Part shown: in pieces, positions 1-12,040 of the stretch | Numbering within the stretch: the first letter of the stretch is position 1 | Layout: each line of letters begins with the position of its first letter | NCBI RefSeq assembly: GCF_932274485.2 | Contig: NC_065880.2 | Span: 51,260,894 to 51,324,893 of the forward strand | Origin: Patella vulgata | Lineage: Eukaryota; Mollusca; Gastropoda; Patellidae | Length of the DNA stretch: 64,000 nucleotides | Direction of reading: 5' to 3' | Position numbers and translations under genes: made by a program | The notes under the pieces: model-generated | What the model was told of the DNA's origin: nothing | The model's input: only the letters and a program-made list of their open reading frames with translations | Database searches by the model: none

Positions 1-1409
1 CCATGGCATTACTTTTAATAAAGCGTTACCTATATTTGGCACAATATGGGTAATACGATATTTCTTATACACAACATATTATCAACACAAAGTAGAAACG
101 AAGAAAGATTCGCGCGCTTTTCACTCAAGTGGTAGCAATTAGGTGTAAACCACAATATATACCCGATATCAGCTCTTACATACTAACAAATGTCAATATT
201 TTGAAGACCACGCGTACGAGTCATATACACTCAAAAAAAAACCCATGAACTGCTTTTTCAGACATGTAGGGCGAGGTCTGCTCTCTTTCAATAATTCAGG
301 ATACCACCAACACGCATGAAATGGAGAAAAACAATATTATTATAATATTGAATATATTTCCCCTTTACACTTAATAACGTAAGTGATACGAAGACCTTTG
401 TATAAAACACTCTCCTGGTAATGCAATTGTTGCCAATAAGCCAATTACAAGCTGATTTTATCATTAGTGTTATTTCATGGCACAGTCAAACGAAACAAGG
501 TCATGGGAGATGCAAGATAGGAGACTTTTGTCTGATATTTTTTTTAGTATGTAAGCTATAAGTTGATTAAGACCTACATGTATAAGCTTTTTATTGTTTT
601 GTCTCTATGAACTTTAGAGATGACTTTCCTGGAAAGTGAAACTTCGCAATATTCCGGGATTTCAATATACAATCCACCGATGACTTTATTCAATTGGCAT
701 GCCACTTATATAGACACGTGTCATCAAGTTGATATTTCCTAGTTTAAGAATAATTGACCTAACTCACAGCTCATTATAACTATTTCCTTCGGCAGTGACG
801 TATACAGTTTAGATGTGACTCTTAAATAAAGTCCCTGGCGTTGACAAAGATAAGTCCATATATAGAAATTAATAGAACACGTTAATGTAACCTCAACACG
901 AGGAAGCTACCCGGCAGTAGCCTACATTCAATTGAGATACACTTTTACAAACAAAAAAAATATAGCAATTTAGTCTAGAAATGGCCAATATTTGGTGCTG
1001 ACGAACCATTTAAAAAATGCTTTATACACGTGTGTTCTATTTCTAATTCCTGTATGAGAAATGTCAAATATTATGTGACCTTTAAATGTGACATATAATA
1101 ATCGTGTTATTTTACAAGCGGTTAGATGATGATTATTATCAATAACTACCATATCCTATATATTGGTGTAATATACATAAGGATCAACATGGTGCCCATC
1201 AGCTTGTACCTTTTATCCCAATTGTGAATCAAACCTGTTTGATATTAAATAATTATAAGCATATCATCCTTACGAAACAGTAGTTTTACGTTCTAAACTT
1301 CAGTAACCAACATAACTGCCGTGGTTTATATGTTACACGAATTGGGGCAATAATGTTCGCATACTGTTACGACTATCTTAACTTTGCATTATGACGAATG
1401 GAATTTTGA
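1..1409. other. AT-rich non-coding stretch, no recognised feature
   Basis: I see no convincing exon, repeat or RNA gene here. Open frames are short and have AT-driven composition. If the frame at 1410-1640 on the minus strand is real, this stretch lies downstream of it and would be its 3' flank or an intron. Confidence 0.4.
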
Positions 1410-1640
1410 TTAATCACCGATTTCTATGCTTGTGTCGTACTTGAGATCTCTATCTTTTGGAACTGGTCCCCAAATGCTACCCATATTGTTGTTCGTATTC
1501 TTGGGGTCGATCCGATGCTCTTCGCAAAAAGCCGATTGTTCCTTCGATAATTGAGCATCGATTGACGTACTTCCAATTTTTAATTTGACATCACAATTCC
1601 AAGATGACGGCAATGACATCATACTCGGTTCCTGGTCCAT
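1410..1640 (-). CDS. Orphan 76-residue reading frame, possible host exon or small protein
   Basis: I do not recognise this protein. It runs from an ATG at 1640 to a TAA at 1410 on the minus strand. The translation is hydrophilic and varied: it starts MDQEPSMMSLPSSW, has two cysteines, mixed Asp/Glu/Lys, and a WGPVPKDRDLKYD stretch near the end. That is less AT-biased than the other short frames nearby, which are rich in Phe, Ile, Tyr and Leu. There is no signal peptide, membrane segment or known motif that I can see. Possible splice donors lie inside it (for example GTACGT in the GGAAGTACGT context), so it could be part of an exon of a minus-strand gene leaving the window on the left. No clear promoter or polypyrimidine acceptor precedes the ATG. 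It may also be a chance frame. Only composition supports it. Confidence 0.3.
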   Translation of the reverse strand: MDQEPSMMSLPSSWNCDVKLKIGSTSIDAQLSKEQSAFCEEHRIDPKNTNNNMGSIWGPVPKDRDLKYDTSIEIGD

Positions 1641-3989
1641 AGTACGCTTGTTTTTATTAACATGTTAATAGGAAAACAACCCTGTAAAGTGTCTTCTATA
1701 CATTTGGTGTATTATTATCAAAGGTTAAAACTGACAAAGACCACGTTTACAACTAGTGAAATCAACATTATCCACATAAAATGGTGACTATAATATACCA
1801 CTCCCGGCTCCACGTAGAAGCACGAGGTCCATTCAATTAGCAGAAACAATTCTGGATTGTCAGAGATAAGGAAATAGAGAGAGATTATACAATGTGCCCT
1901 ACAAGATCCTACAATGCGCCCTGCAAACTGTTTTACGTCCCCATAATAATAGCATAATTCGCACGGGAAGTAACCGACAAAAAAAGACAATTAAACTGGT
2001 AACTAAAGTCAGTGACAATGGATTGAAATTTGAAATATTCATGAATGTCCACTGTTCCTTTCTCCGTAGACTTAAAATAATCCTACAATTTTATCTGTCA
2101 TCTGAATTTCATTCAATACCCAACCCTGACATAACAAAATATCCTGGTTGGAATTTTCAGGATGTTTCAAGTATGTATCGTGTGACCTATGACCGAAAAT
2201 GTGCTCACAAAACGACACAATGCGCAATTGACTCGAGATCCTCTTTCTTCAGAAAGACTCGGCCTGATTTCTCAGCTGTTTCGTATACAACATATCTTAA
2301 TCAGCTCACAAACCGCTATTATCTGGTTATCATGTTTTATTAGAATAATATGTTTGGCAGTTGTCGTGTCTCGGGCACCTTGAAACATTCTCTAACTCTG
2401 TACTTCCTCTCTGTGAGACGATTAAAATAAGTAAAACTTTCATAAATTGATGGAGAGCCAAAAGTCCTAACTTTATGTACCCTAATGATAGCAATTACAT
2501 ATATATTTTCAAAAAGTTTATGTTCACCTTTTTTTCTCTTTTGAATAAAGCATTAAATTTTAATTCATGTATATCATTAAACACTTTTCTTCTCTTTCAG
2601 CGTTTTCTGTCTAGGACGATAGTTTTCTGGTTCTGTTTTCTATTATTAACCATGCGCTTAAATGTGTTTCAGAGATTATATGAAAATACAGCTATTCAAA
2701 GTTGTCGTAATAACTGATGGTTGAGATTCAGGTAAGAAACCTGATACCACGAAAACAAACACAGAGAGGCGATAGAACCAAGTGAAAACCTACCTTTTGA
2801 ATATATAAACAAGAACCTAAATCTATTCCACCTTGCATGTTAAATCCCCATGGCGTGGCAGTGTTGCTTCTTCTTAAACACACCGAAACAATATCATTAT
2901 TCATTTTAAAATATAAACGACAAAAATAAAACTCAGTGACTAAAGTTAGTTCGCCACTTCGTCGTTTTCAACCACTATCGAGAATCGTCTATACCGAGAA
3001 TACAGTTACATACACTGCATGCTAATTTCCGTGAACGTGGCGGAAATAACCGATGATGTGATCGGAAGCACGAGTTGGGGTATGTGGTTTACGAACTGGC
3101 AATCGGTACAGGTTATGTTATATGTACAGTCGTGACTATGCCAAACAACTTCAGTATATTGCCAGAAGAAAAAAAAATGTAGATAACATCGACAAAAGCT
3201 GCACTGTTGATAGATGTAATATAGGTTTATTATAATACCTCTACAGCTGTTTCCATTCTATGTATCATGCACATAACAATCACCCAATGTCAAATACCAA
3301 CCATTATTGTTCTTAAACGATGTACTTGAGTCAAAATGTCCAGTAACTTTTACGAATCTGGACACAGCAACATGACTATGACTGTGCTACAATTCATTGA
3401 AACCGCTTTCGAAGACACTTCGGGATTTTTCAAGGTCGGTTGTCACTTGCCAAGAATGGCCATTTTCTGACGAACACACAGCTTTCCTGCGTTGGGTCAA
3501 AATGGCCTTGAAGTTGGTAAGCTTAAATAGGGTAAACCAATAAAGAAAAAAACCCATCTTATCACAGTGGAACATCTGACTTTCATGTTTGATCATTTCT
3601 TAATTGAGAGATGTGCTTTTAAGACAGATAACTATTGCTGAGTGTCTCCTCGCATTTAGTTGGTTTCTCAGGAGTGCAGAACTTATTCAAATTCGAATAT
3701 GTGATCTTTCTTTCATGAAACATATTATTATCTTTCTATTTTTCTTGAGACAAATAAAACCGACTGATCTTGGAACTTTGCTGTGCCCTTTACAAATTTG
3801 ATCTCTGTATCAAAATGGGCAAATTTTCATGCAATAACCGAAAACTTCATTTTTACTACATTAAATTGCAAGTCTTTCTTTGGACCTTAAATGTTATATA
3901 AATTATTAATTAGACATTTAATAACACATGACCATAATCAACTCTGGATGCCATCGGATGCCCGATTTTAAGTCGATTATAATCGTTCT
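1641..3989. other. Non-coding stretch, slightly GC-richer around 2900-3120
   Basis: No recognised gene or repeat. Bases 2940-3120 contain more CpG than their surroundings and would be a candidate upstream region for a minus-strand transcript, but no TATA box, initiator or open frame links them to the frame at 1410-1640. Short frames here look like chance. Confidence 0.3.
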
Positions 3990-4230
3990 GCCATTTAATG
4001 ATTTAATTTAAAAATGGAAAAGCGAGGCTAGACTCGAAATAACCAGTACGGTGGTTACGATAAATGCACACATCTTGTCAAAAATACTACCATTGATAAC
4101 TTCGCATTAAAAAAAATAACATGAATAAAATTTTCAATATATTCACTTTGCATTATCTATTTTTAAAATATTATAACGGGAACGGTCAACTCTTTAACTA
4201 AATCTTACATAATGCCCCTTTAATAAATGT
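3990..4230 (+). repeat. Interspersed repeat, copy 1 (pair with 47448-47690)
   Basis: This stretch of about 240 bp matches 47448-47690 in the same orientation over most of its length. Shared blocks include TTTAATTTAAAAATG, GCACACATCTTGTCAAAA and TAAATCTTACATAATG. The last block followed by CTTTAA resembles ends I recall from short non-autonomous transposons of molluscs. No coding capacity. The family is not identified. Confidence 0.6.
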
Positions 4231-5889
4231 CAGACGGGTTACAGTGCTGGGGAAAAAAATAATAAGCGTTTAAGCTACACACGGATGTTGAATTTATTTA
4301 AAAGGCTATTGGCGACTTATACTGCGGATGGTGTCAAAATCGGTATTTCTGATTGATTATTTAAGCGTTGGAAATCCAAGACATCAAAGAATGACCATAT
4401 TGCTAAAAACTTATAACGCAGACTTTTTTTTATTCCTCCAGTCTTAGGCTTCCTTTGATTTTCAAGTCCAGGGTGGTTTCGACTATGTCAACTAAATCGG
4501 CGTTCTTTTATGTCCACGAGACGGGAGTTTGGGGTCGTGTTCGTAGATAGGTCTGGTGTACAGGAGATATTGCCTATTATTTATGGGAGTAGAGAAATGC
4601 AGTCAACCAGTGTGTAAAAAAACTATTTTTTCTTTACTTCTTTTTGGACTGTCGCCGTGCTTAAAGACCACATAAGATCAAAAATCTAAATTGCATGTAT
4701 GTATAGCCCATGGTCACTATATCAACTTTACGGCAAGTTCACACCAATCTAATTAAAATTAAGTCCGCTGTTAACGTTTAAGTATCCGACACGCCAAAAC
4801 GCTTTTCGATTTTTCAATTACGACCTTAATCCGGTTGATTGGCTGGTGACGTCACAGGCACTACACATAGGATATACATTATCTATACAATATTTCACCG
4901 TATGTACAATATCGCACTATCAATACACACGGCAATTGGACAAGCGTCTATTGACGGTCCAATTACCACGTGACTGGCCGGATCATAATCACCGAATTAT
5001 CGTCTTTCATTGGTATAGATTAAACATTTATGATTGGAATATTTTAGAGTGAATTTAAAATGCCGTATCATGCCGTAGATCATTTTAAGCTGCCTTTGTT
5101 TAAATAGGCCACGTGTCAAATGAAGATGACTCAAGAAATTAGCGCATTTACCGGTAATTTGGATAACCTCGTAATACTTGATATCCCAAACTTAATCTAA
5201 TATATAAACCGCACAAATTTAACAGATACAAATAATGTACATGTTATTCCACGGGTAGACATACATTGAAGGGGCCCAGTGAAGGAGACGCATTTGCTTT
5301 AGAGTTTGTCCGACTCCTTTGGGTATTTGCGCCCCATTCCCAATGAAATTATCATGTTGTTTTGATGCTCAACTTGTACACTGTTAAAATTATTATACAT
5401 TATTATGTATTTTTAACTGGCAGAAATATTGCCATCGTTATAACTTAATTTTAACATTGCATGTTATTTCACAGTCTGTAATGTATCTATTACCTCTAAC
5501 TATTAACATCCAAGGTAAAATTACATATCTGTAAATGGAGTACATGTAAAATTATGATTTTAATTTACATAAATTTGTACAATAACATTTAATACAAAAT
5601 AATATTGTATATTTTGACAGAGTATATGTATTAATACCTCATAACTATAGTAGAATTATATATTATGTAATTTGCCAAGGTAACATTACTAAAAGGAATG
5701 TGTTTGTCCCCACTTGGCTAATTAGTCCTAGGTTCTATCCTGGCGAACACAGAAAGTTTTACGGAACTTTCAGCCGAGCGCGTAACACAACATTCGATAA
5801 TGTAAAGAAATTGTGTGAGTTAGTTGTATTTTACGTCCGCTTCCACCGAGGTGATATCGCAGACAATAAAGAAATTGGGTTTAATGGGC
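4231..5889. other. AT-rich non-coding stretch with a CRE-like/E-box patch
   Basis: No gene recognised. A CRE-like TGACGTCAC lies at 4847-4855, a CACGTG E-box at 4967-4972, and between them an inverted repeat AATTGGAC/GTCCAATT (4934-4941 and 4957-4964). A second CACGTG occurs near 5111. These may be binding sites, but no transcript start is evident. Confidence 0.25.
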
Positions 5890-6012
5890 TACGTGTCTGC
5901 TCCTTACAATGGAAGAGTAGGTGGCATGACACCGTTCAAGCAAAATTCCCCACACAACTCAATGTGTGGCATATGCATGTCTTTATTAGCCAGTTTGGTG
6001 CATTCAGATTTT
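5890..6012 (+). repeat. Decayed SINE 3' end
   Basis: Around 5938-6006 the order of blocks (GCAAAATTCCC, then a CA-rich segment, GGCATATGCATGTCTTTATT, AGCCAGTTTGGTGCA) follows the 3' part of the SINEs at 38113-38408 and 38690-39006. Identity is modest, so this is an old fragment. The overlapping open frames are explained by it. Confidence 0.4.
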
Positions 6013-7882
6013 GAATAGCCTATTTCTCTAAAATTGACTAAAGTGACTGCCAGAACAGTCAATATTTTGCACAAAAAATTCGATATATGGTCAAAGGGGG
6101 AATAACCGATGTGACCACTATTTGACAGTAAATTTACAATTTTCTGTAAAAATAATACTTCAAACGGCAATTCTGTTAATATACAGCTCATATAATGTAA
6201 ACTAACATGTGGTTGTATTACTACATTAAATTTGATGTAATTTTACATAAGCCTTGTATTCATATGCATCGACATCATTTAAAATGTAAGTTAACAAACC
6301 ATGTGATTTGACAAATCCTGCACTGTATTTTTACTATACTTATAACTGTAAATATACATATAATTTTAACAGTGTATCAAATATATATCGTGCCTTAGAT
6401 TTGTTACAAATCGCCTCGAGCCTGTTCCACATATCTCAACATTTATCAGCTTTTTGTTCAATCTATAAAAGAATACATTCCTACAAAATGTTTTGTTTAG
6501 TCAAGTGAAACAAGAAAATGCATAGGCTAAATGGAACAATACGTACACCTTAATGTCGACAAATATGTAAAACTATGAAATAAGATATTTCTATATGATT
6601 CAACCGAAAGGTCCTATATATACAACATGGATATATAATATCTACATTCAAGTTAAACGAACCGCATCTATTCATTTTAAGTCTTGCGTCTATGGCTGAG
6701 ATACAGGTGGTATAGAATCAATATGTTTCCTTGGGATTTCATGAAAGCCTGTATTATTAGTTCAACGTACTGGTGTTGTTCCCTTGGTTAATAAAGTTAA
6801 TTAATAATACATCAGTTGTTAAAATCAAGTATATACGTCTGATCAGGTTCAAATGTTTTTCAATGATCTCCACTTCCGTAAGATTTGAGTCAGCTGTTTT
6901 TCATCTAAATTCTACTATTTTCCATGCTACTATTTGTTTATACAAAATAACAAAGTCCATAATATCAGAGAAGTTCGTGTTCATGCCCTGTTACTTACAT
7001 GTATTGTGTGAGAGACAAGTATGTATTTTATAGAAAATATAAACATTTTTTTTCCTAACGCTATTCATTAAATATTTAAATAATATAAAGAAATTATTGT
7101 ACAAAAATATACATAGATGTGCACAAATATATAAAGAATTTAATTACAAACAAAAACACTTAAATATACATCATTTAAAATTACAATTGTAAATTATATA
7201 AATGTTTAAATTGCAAAAAAAAACCAAAAAAAAATTTAATATACAAAAGGCATGGTTAGCGACACGATTTTCTGTTGGTGTTGACAACCTAATTTTGTGG
7301 TAAAGGAGAGAGAAAATTAAATGTCTAGAATTAAAACTAAATCGGAAAATGAAAAACTTCCGAGGTTAGAACTGAGAGTTTCAAAATTCCTACAAAATTT
7401 TAAGTTAACGCGTTAATTATGTTAGTAATCAAAGCTCCTAAATCATGGCCATTTTCATATTAAACTCATTTCAGTGAGTAGAAAAACAACTTATTCTTGA
7501 TCATAATTTTTATTCTAGGATTTAGGTGGCATTTTGACGGGAAAACGTTTTTTAAAAAATCGAATTTGGTGCCTTCGACCTTGACCCTTGATTCTGAGTG
7601 GGAGACTGGAAACAATGTGGTTTCTGAAAGATAAAATGTCATGAATTAATTAGGCCCTTTCATTTTCCAGCCGATTCGAATATGACGTCACATAGTGTTA
7701 ACGCGTTAATTCATTTCTATTGACGTGTTAATCTCATTAAATTAACTGCCCTCAGCCCTGTCCAAGGTGATAAGGAGCATTGCAAAGTTGGAAAATGTTT
7801 TTGGATAATCTGAACATTGCAGACAAACAATCATCTAGCCTATATTAGGACCTACAAATTACATTTAGAGATAAGGGGAATG
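6013..7882. other. AT-rich non-coding stretch with two TTAACGCGTTAA palindromes
   Basis: No gene recognised. The 12 bp palindrome TTAACGCGTTAA occurs exactly at 7405-7416 and 7698-7709, and a perfect TGACGTCA CRE lies at 7683-7690 just before the second copy. The two palindromes could mark the ends of an unidentified element of about 300 bp. The remainder is low-complexity AT sequence. Confidence 0.3.
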
Positions 7883-9575
7883 TATGGAAGCCTATAAGTA
7901 TAACTACCATTCATAATTTCTACTTTTCGTCTCTTCAAAACACGAAAGTCGAAAAGTCGAAGTTACGACAAAATGTGAGGCGACAACACGCTATACAAGC
8001 CAAAATCAACTCGAAAATAGGAAATTAAGAAATAACACACAGCGATAATAGCGCCCCTCGTTTTTTCCTAATTTCTTATTTTCGACTTGCATTTTGGCTT
8101 GTATACCGTTTTGTCGACTTTCGACTTCGTCATATTTTTGTATTTATTGATGTCAGTAAGAAGGCGCCAACACGCATACCAAACCAAAATGCAACTCGAA
8201 AAGTAGATTAGGAAATTAACACACCACGCTATTAGCGACTTTTCGCCTAGGAAGTTGTTGTAGTCTCAGTTTTCCAGGTCGCATTTGAATACGTGCAATC
8301 AGGGCTCACGCTGTATTTCATTCTTTTCCGTCAATATGGATAATAATTATTATATAAAAAAAATCTTCATATTTTTTTTCCGCCAACTGGGATATTTTAT
8401 CTGCCACAAATGTCTGATAAAAAAAAACCACACCTTAGGCTACAACAATTTAATTTATTATATAGGCCTATTATAAAACAAATTTCCCGTACCGATATAT
8501 ACAATATACTACAACATACATGGGGATTGGGTGGTCTTGTGGTTTAACACGTGCGCTTGAAATCACAAGGTCTGACATTGATTCAAGTGGTGTGGTTTCG
8601 ATTCGCTTGTCCAGCCTTGTGGGTTTTCTCCGGATACCCCAGCTTCTATCCACTGCTAAAGACCCCTACGTGCAAACGAATTATTGAAATGCAGGGATCG
8701 AACACCCGACCACCAGGCTGGCTTAACATCCACTCGTTGCAAACTAAATCATTTCAATAATTCGTTTGCACGTAGGGGGGTCTTTAGCAGTGGATAGAAG
8801 CTGGGGTATCCGGAGAAAACCCACAAGGCTGGACAAGCGAATCGAAACCACACCACTTGAATCAATGTCAGACCTTGTGATTTCACTCGCACGTTTTAAA
8901 CCACTAGACCACCCAATCCCCATGTATGTTGTTGTATATTGTACATGTATATATCGGTACGGGAAATTTGTTTTATAATAGGCCTATATAATAAATTAAA
9001 TTGTTGTAGCCTAAGGTGTGTTTTTTTTATCAGACATTTGTGGCAGATAAAATATCCCAGTTGGCGGAAAAAAATATGAAGATTTTTTTATATAATAATT
9101 ATAATCCATATTGACGGAAAAGAATGAAATACAGCGTGAGCCCTGATTGCACGTATTCAAATGTGACCTGGAAAACTGAGACTACAACAACTTCCGAGGC
9201 GAAAAGTCACTAATAGCGTGGTGTGTTAATTTCCTAATTTCTACTTTTTCGAGTTGCATTTTGGTTTGGTATGCGTGTTGGCGCCTTACTGACATCAATA
9301 AATACAAAAATATGACGAAGTCGAAAGTCGACAAGACGGTATACAAGCCAAAATGCAAGTCGAAAATAAGAAATTAGGAAAAAACGAGGGGCGCTATTAT
9401 CGCTGTGTGTTATTTCTTAATTTCCTATTTTCGAGTTGATTTTGGCTTGTATATATACCGTCTTGTCGCCTCACATTTTGTCGTAACTTCTACTTTTCGA
9501 CTTTCGACTTTTCGACTTTCGTGTTTTGAAGAGGCGAAAAGTAGAAATTATGAATGGTAGTTATAGGCTTCCATA
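7883..9575. mobile_element. Foldback element, 1.7 kb, with nested inverted repeats
   Basis: Two arms of roughly 810-830 bp (about 7883-8691 and 8750-9575) are near-perfect reverse complements around a loop of about 58 bp. The outermost bases are TATGG and CCATA, flanked on both sides by GGAATG, so the target duplication is at least 6 bp. Each arm holds smaller inverted repeats built on blocks like ACAAGCCAAAAT and CGAAAATA, giving a palindrome-in-palindrome layout. The inner 170 bp of each arm is SINE sequence (CTTGTGGGTTTTCTCCGG and GCTAAAGACCCC). There is no transposase, so the element would need one supplied in trans. Known Foldback and long-TIR Mutator-type elements look like this. The exact superfamily is not established. 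Confidence 0.8.
8530..8691 (+). repeat. SINE-derived segment in left foldback arm (mirrored at 8750-8915)
   Basis: The segment shows GTGGTTT...GATTCGCTTGTCC, CTTGTGGGTTTTCTCCGG, a short spacer, then GCTAAAGACCCC and GAATTATTGAAATG. The same blocks occur in order in the SINE at 53265-53552. The reverse complement of the whole segment is at 8750-8915 in the other arm. The small open frames on both strands here are by-products of this repeat. Confidence 0.65.
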
Positions 9576-11250
9576 GGAATGTATTGAACATTAAATAATT
9601 TGAATCTTACCAAAGTCCATCGCTACAATAATTTTCATTCCTGTAATTTAATTGATTTAATTTTTGCTTGAAAGAAGAAATGTACTTTTGCGGTTATTTG
9701 ATCGAATTCTTGGTAGGTTTGGAGTCAATGCATATATATTGAGCTGCGCAGAAAACACGTATTAAAATTTTATTATTGACTGTCACTGAAACTTTTTCTA
9801 AGGACCTCAAAATACAAAACAGGAAAATACCAAGAGAGATCATGTACACAGAACTCCCACTCCCCAAAGAGCCAGGGCTAGAACTCTTGATATAGAAATT
9901 CATTGGTGGAGAGAATAAATCATCGCTATTAAATGCAGATGTTTATGTATTTGGATGTTAATGAAAACCGGGTCCACCAGAACATTATTATTTTTTTTTC
10001 GTGTATGAATTTTCCCGCGGTTCTTTCATCATCTTTAAGCGGCATTTAGCGATTGAGAAACACATTACCAGAACACACTTTTTAAGGGAAACAATCATTG
10101 TTTTATTTTGTAATATAAGTACGGCGTTTCGACAAGTATCCCCTTATCATTATCAATTAAAAACAGTGATTTTTTCTCATAAAAATTGTGTTCTGTTATT
10201 TCTTCGATCCTTGAACAATTCAAGGGAATTAACTCCTCAATTGCTTTTGTGATTGGATGTCGTTACACCAACAAAACATGTGGAATATCCAAGAGATGAC
10301 TGAGGGTAACAATATATTGTAGCAACGTCTTCAATTATAGATTAGCAATTATAATTAATTTTACAGCTTGGGCGTGGTTTAAGTGTAAGGAAAACCTGGA
10401 AGCCGAAAAAAACGACGAAAGTCTTTTCCCGTTGAATCTCGATCTCTAACATTTTGTTGACCTTCACAATAACCTTGGGGGAAAAAAAATTGGAATATTT
10501 TCTAATTTAAGAATTTGAGGTCACTCTGTTATTGAATGGAATTGATATATGTATATATTTTTTACATTTTGTCGAATTAGAAAACGGAAAATAACAATTT
10601 GCAAGCGTATATTATTGCAGTAGGCCCTACTAAAAATAGGGGAGCAACCAGAAAAGATGACGCTGTCCAAAATGAAAAGTATGGCGACACAACGCGAATG
10701 GCCAAAAGAAATTGAATAGTGAGATTGCTCTCCCATATACATACCGCTTCTGTAAAACTGGATTTATATCAAACTAAATCACAGCAAAACTGTATTTATG
10801 GGAAATATTAAATAATCCAGCCACCTGAACCAACCAGGTTTTATATCAAACGACTTTGTCCAAGCATTAAAAAAATAAAATAAAATAAAACACATTTTTA
10901 CTATTGCTTGAATTAAATCAGTGGTGTAGCCAGGAATATTCTAATGTGCTGGTTCAGTTTGAATGATGAAGGTGCGAGTTTGTTGGAGGTTTCATGGGTA
11001 TGTTTCCCTGAGACAATCTTAATGAACTGACATACAAACTTTTAGCTCCAATTAAGGCAATCTTAGTGAACTGATACAAACAGTGTCTAGTCATTTGGAT
11101 GTACGCGAGACATAATACAGCTGGAAATGGGATTTTTGGTATGATTGTAATGCTGAACATTAATACAGACATAAAAATCAACAAGACTTATTACTATCAT
11201 TTTACAAAAGCTGTGCAATCATTTTCAGTATGTTACTGATTTGATTTTAC
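9576..11250. other. AT-rich non-coding stretch
   Basis: No gene or known repeat recognised. A short (AAAAT)n run lies near 10868-10890. Confidence 0.35.
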
Positions 11251-12040
11251 TTTTTATACGCCCACACTGAAATGTGGTCGTATATTGGGCCCCCGTGTCC
11301 ACAATTGCTTGTGGACGCTCTAGAGGCAAAAGTTAATATCCAATTGACTTTAAATTTATACACAGTGTTTAAGGTCATGAGACGAATAGGTCGATTGATT
11401 TTCAACCATTTCTGATAATTACTGCCTGAGTTATGGCCCTTGACCACTCTAGAAAATCTTGTGGACGCTCTAGATGCTAACGTTTATGTCCGTCCAATTG
11501 GCTTTAAATTTATACACTGTGTTTAAGGTCATGAGACGAAGAAGCCTATTGATTTTCAACCATTTCTGATAATTACTGCTGGAGTTATGGCCCTTGACCA
11601 CTCTAGAAAATCTTGTGGAGGCTAAAGTTTATGTCCGATTGAATTTAAATTTATACACTGTGTTTAAGGTTATGAGACAAAAAAGCCTATTGATTTTCAA
11701 CGATTTCTGATAATTACAGCCAGAGTTATGGCCCTTGATCACTTAAGGCTAAATTTAATATCCAATTGACTTTATATTTGTACAGTTTTTAAGGTCATGC
11801 CTCGAAGACACCTATCAATTTTCAACAATTTCTGATGATTATGGCATTTGATATTAAATGTTTTGTATGCTAAATGTTAGAATAGGGCAGAACTAAAAGC
11901 CAAAGGGGTTGTAACTCGTAATCATATTTTAGTGTGTTGTAAATGTTTTCATTTCTGGCAAAAGCGACAACCCCTGTTGACTCCCCGGATGACTTAGCTG
12001 CTGTGGGCGTAATTTTCGTTGCCTGGAAACCATCTTTTTT
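11251..12040 (+). mobile_element. Tandem-core element with head and tail hairpins (150 bp units)
   Basis: The head at about 11256 is ATACGCCCACACTGAAATG followed by TGGTCGTAT, a hairpin. The core repeats a unit of about 150 bp with landmarks GTGGACGCTCTAGA, TTTATACACTGTGTTTAAGG, ATGAGACGAA, CCTATTGATTTTCAACCATT and GAGTTATGGCCCTTGA, in about three to four copies. The tail near 11990-12035 reads GATGACTTAGCTGCTGTGGG then CGTAATTTTCGTTGCCTGG. No protein is encoded. The layout resembles non-autonomous Helitron/Helentron-like or 'pearl' elements described in bivalves; that assignment is inference. Confidence 0.65.

Noticed and set aside
1894-2343. 149-codon plus-strand frame
   Set aside because: Long for AT-rich DNA, but composition is non-descript, there is no domain or splice context, and a shifted frame overlaps it. 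I could not support it as a gene.
5700-6014. 104-codon frame
   Set aside because: The 3' half overlaps a decayed SINE end and the rest has no recognisable features.
8471-8978. Two similar 60-70 codon frames
   Set aside because: They are the same SINE/foldback text read from the two arms.
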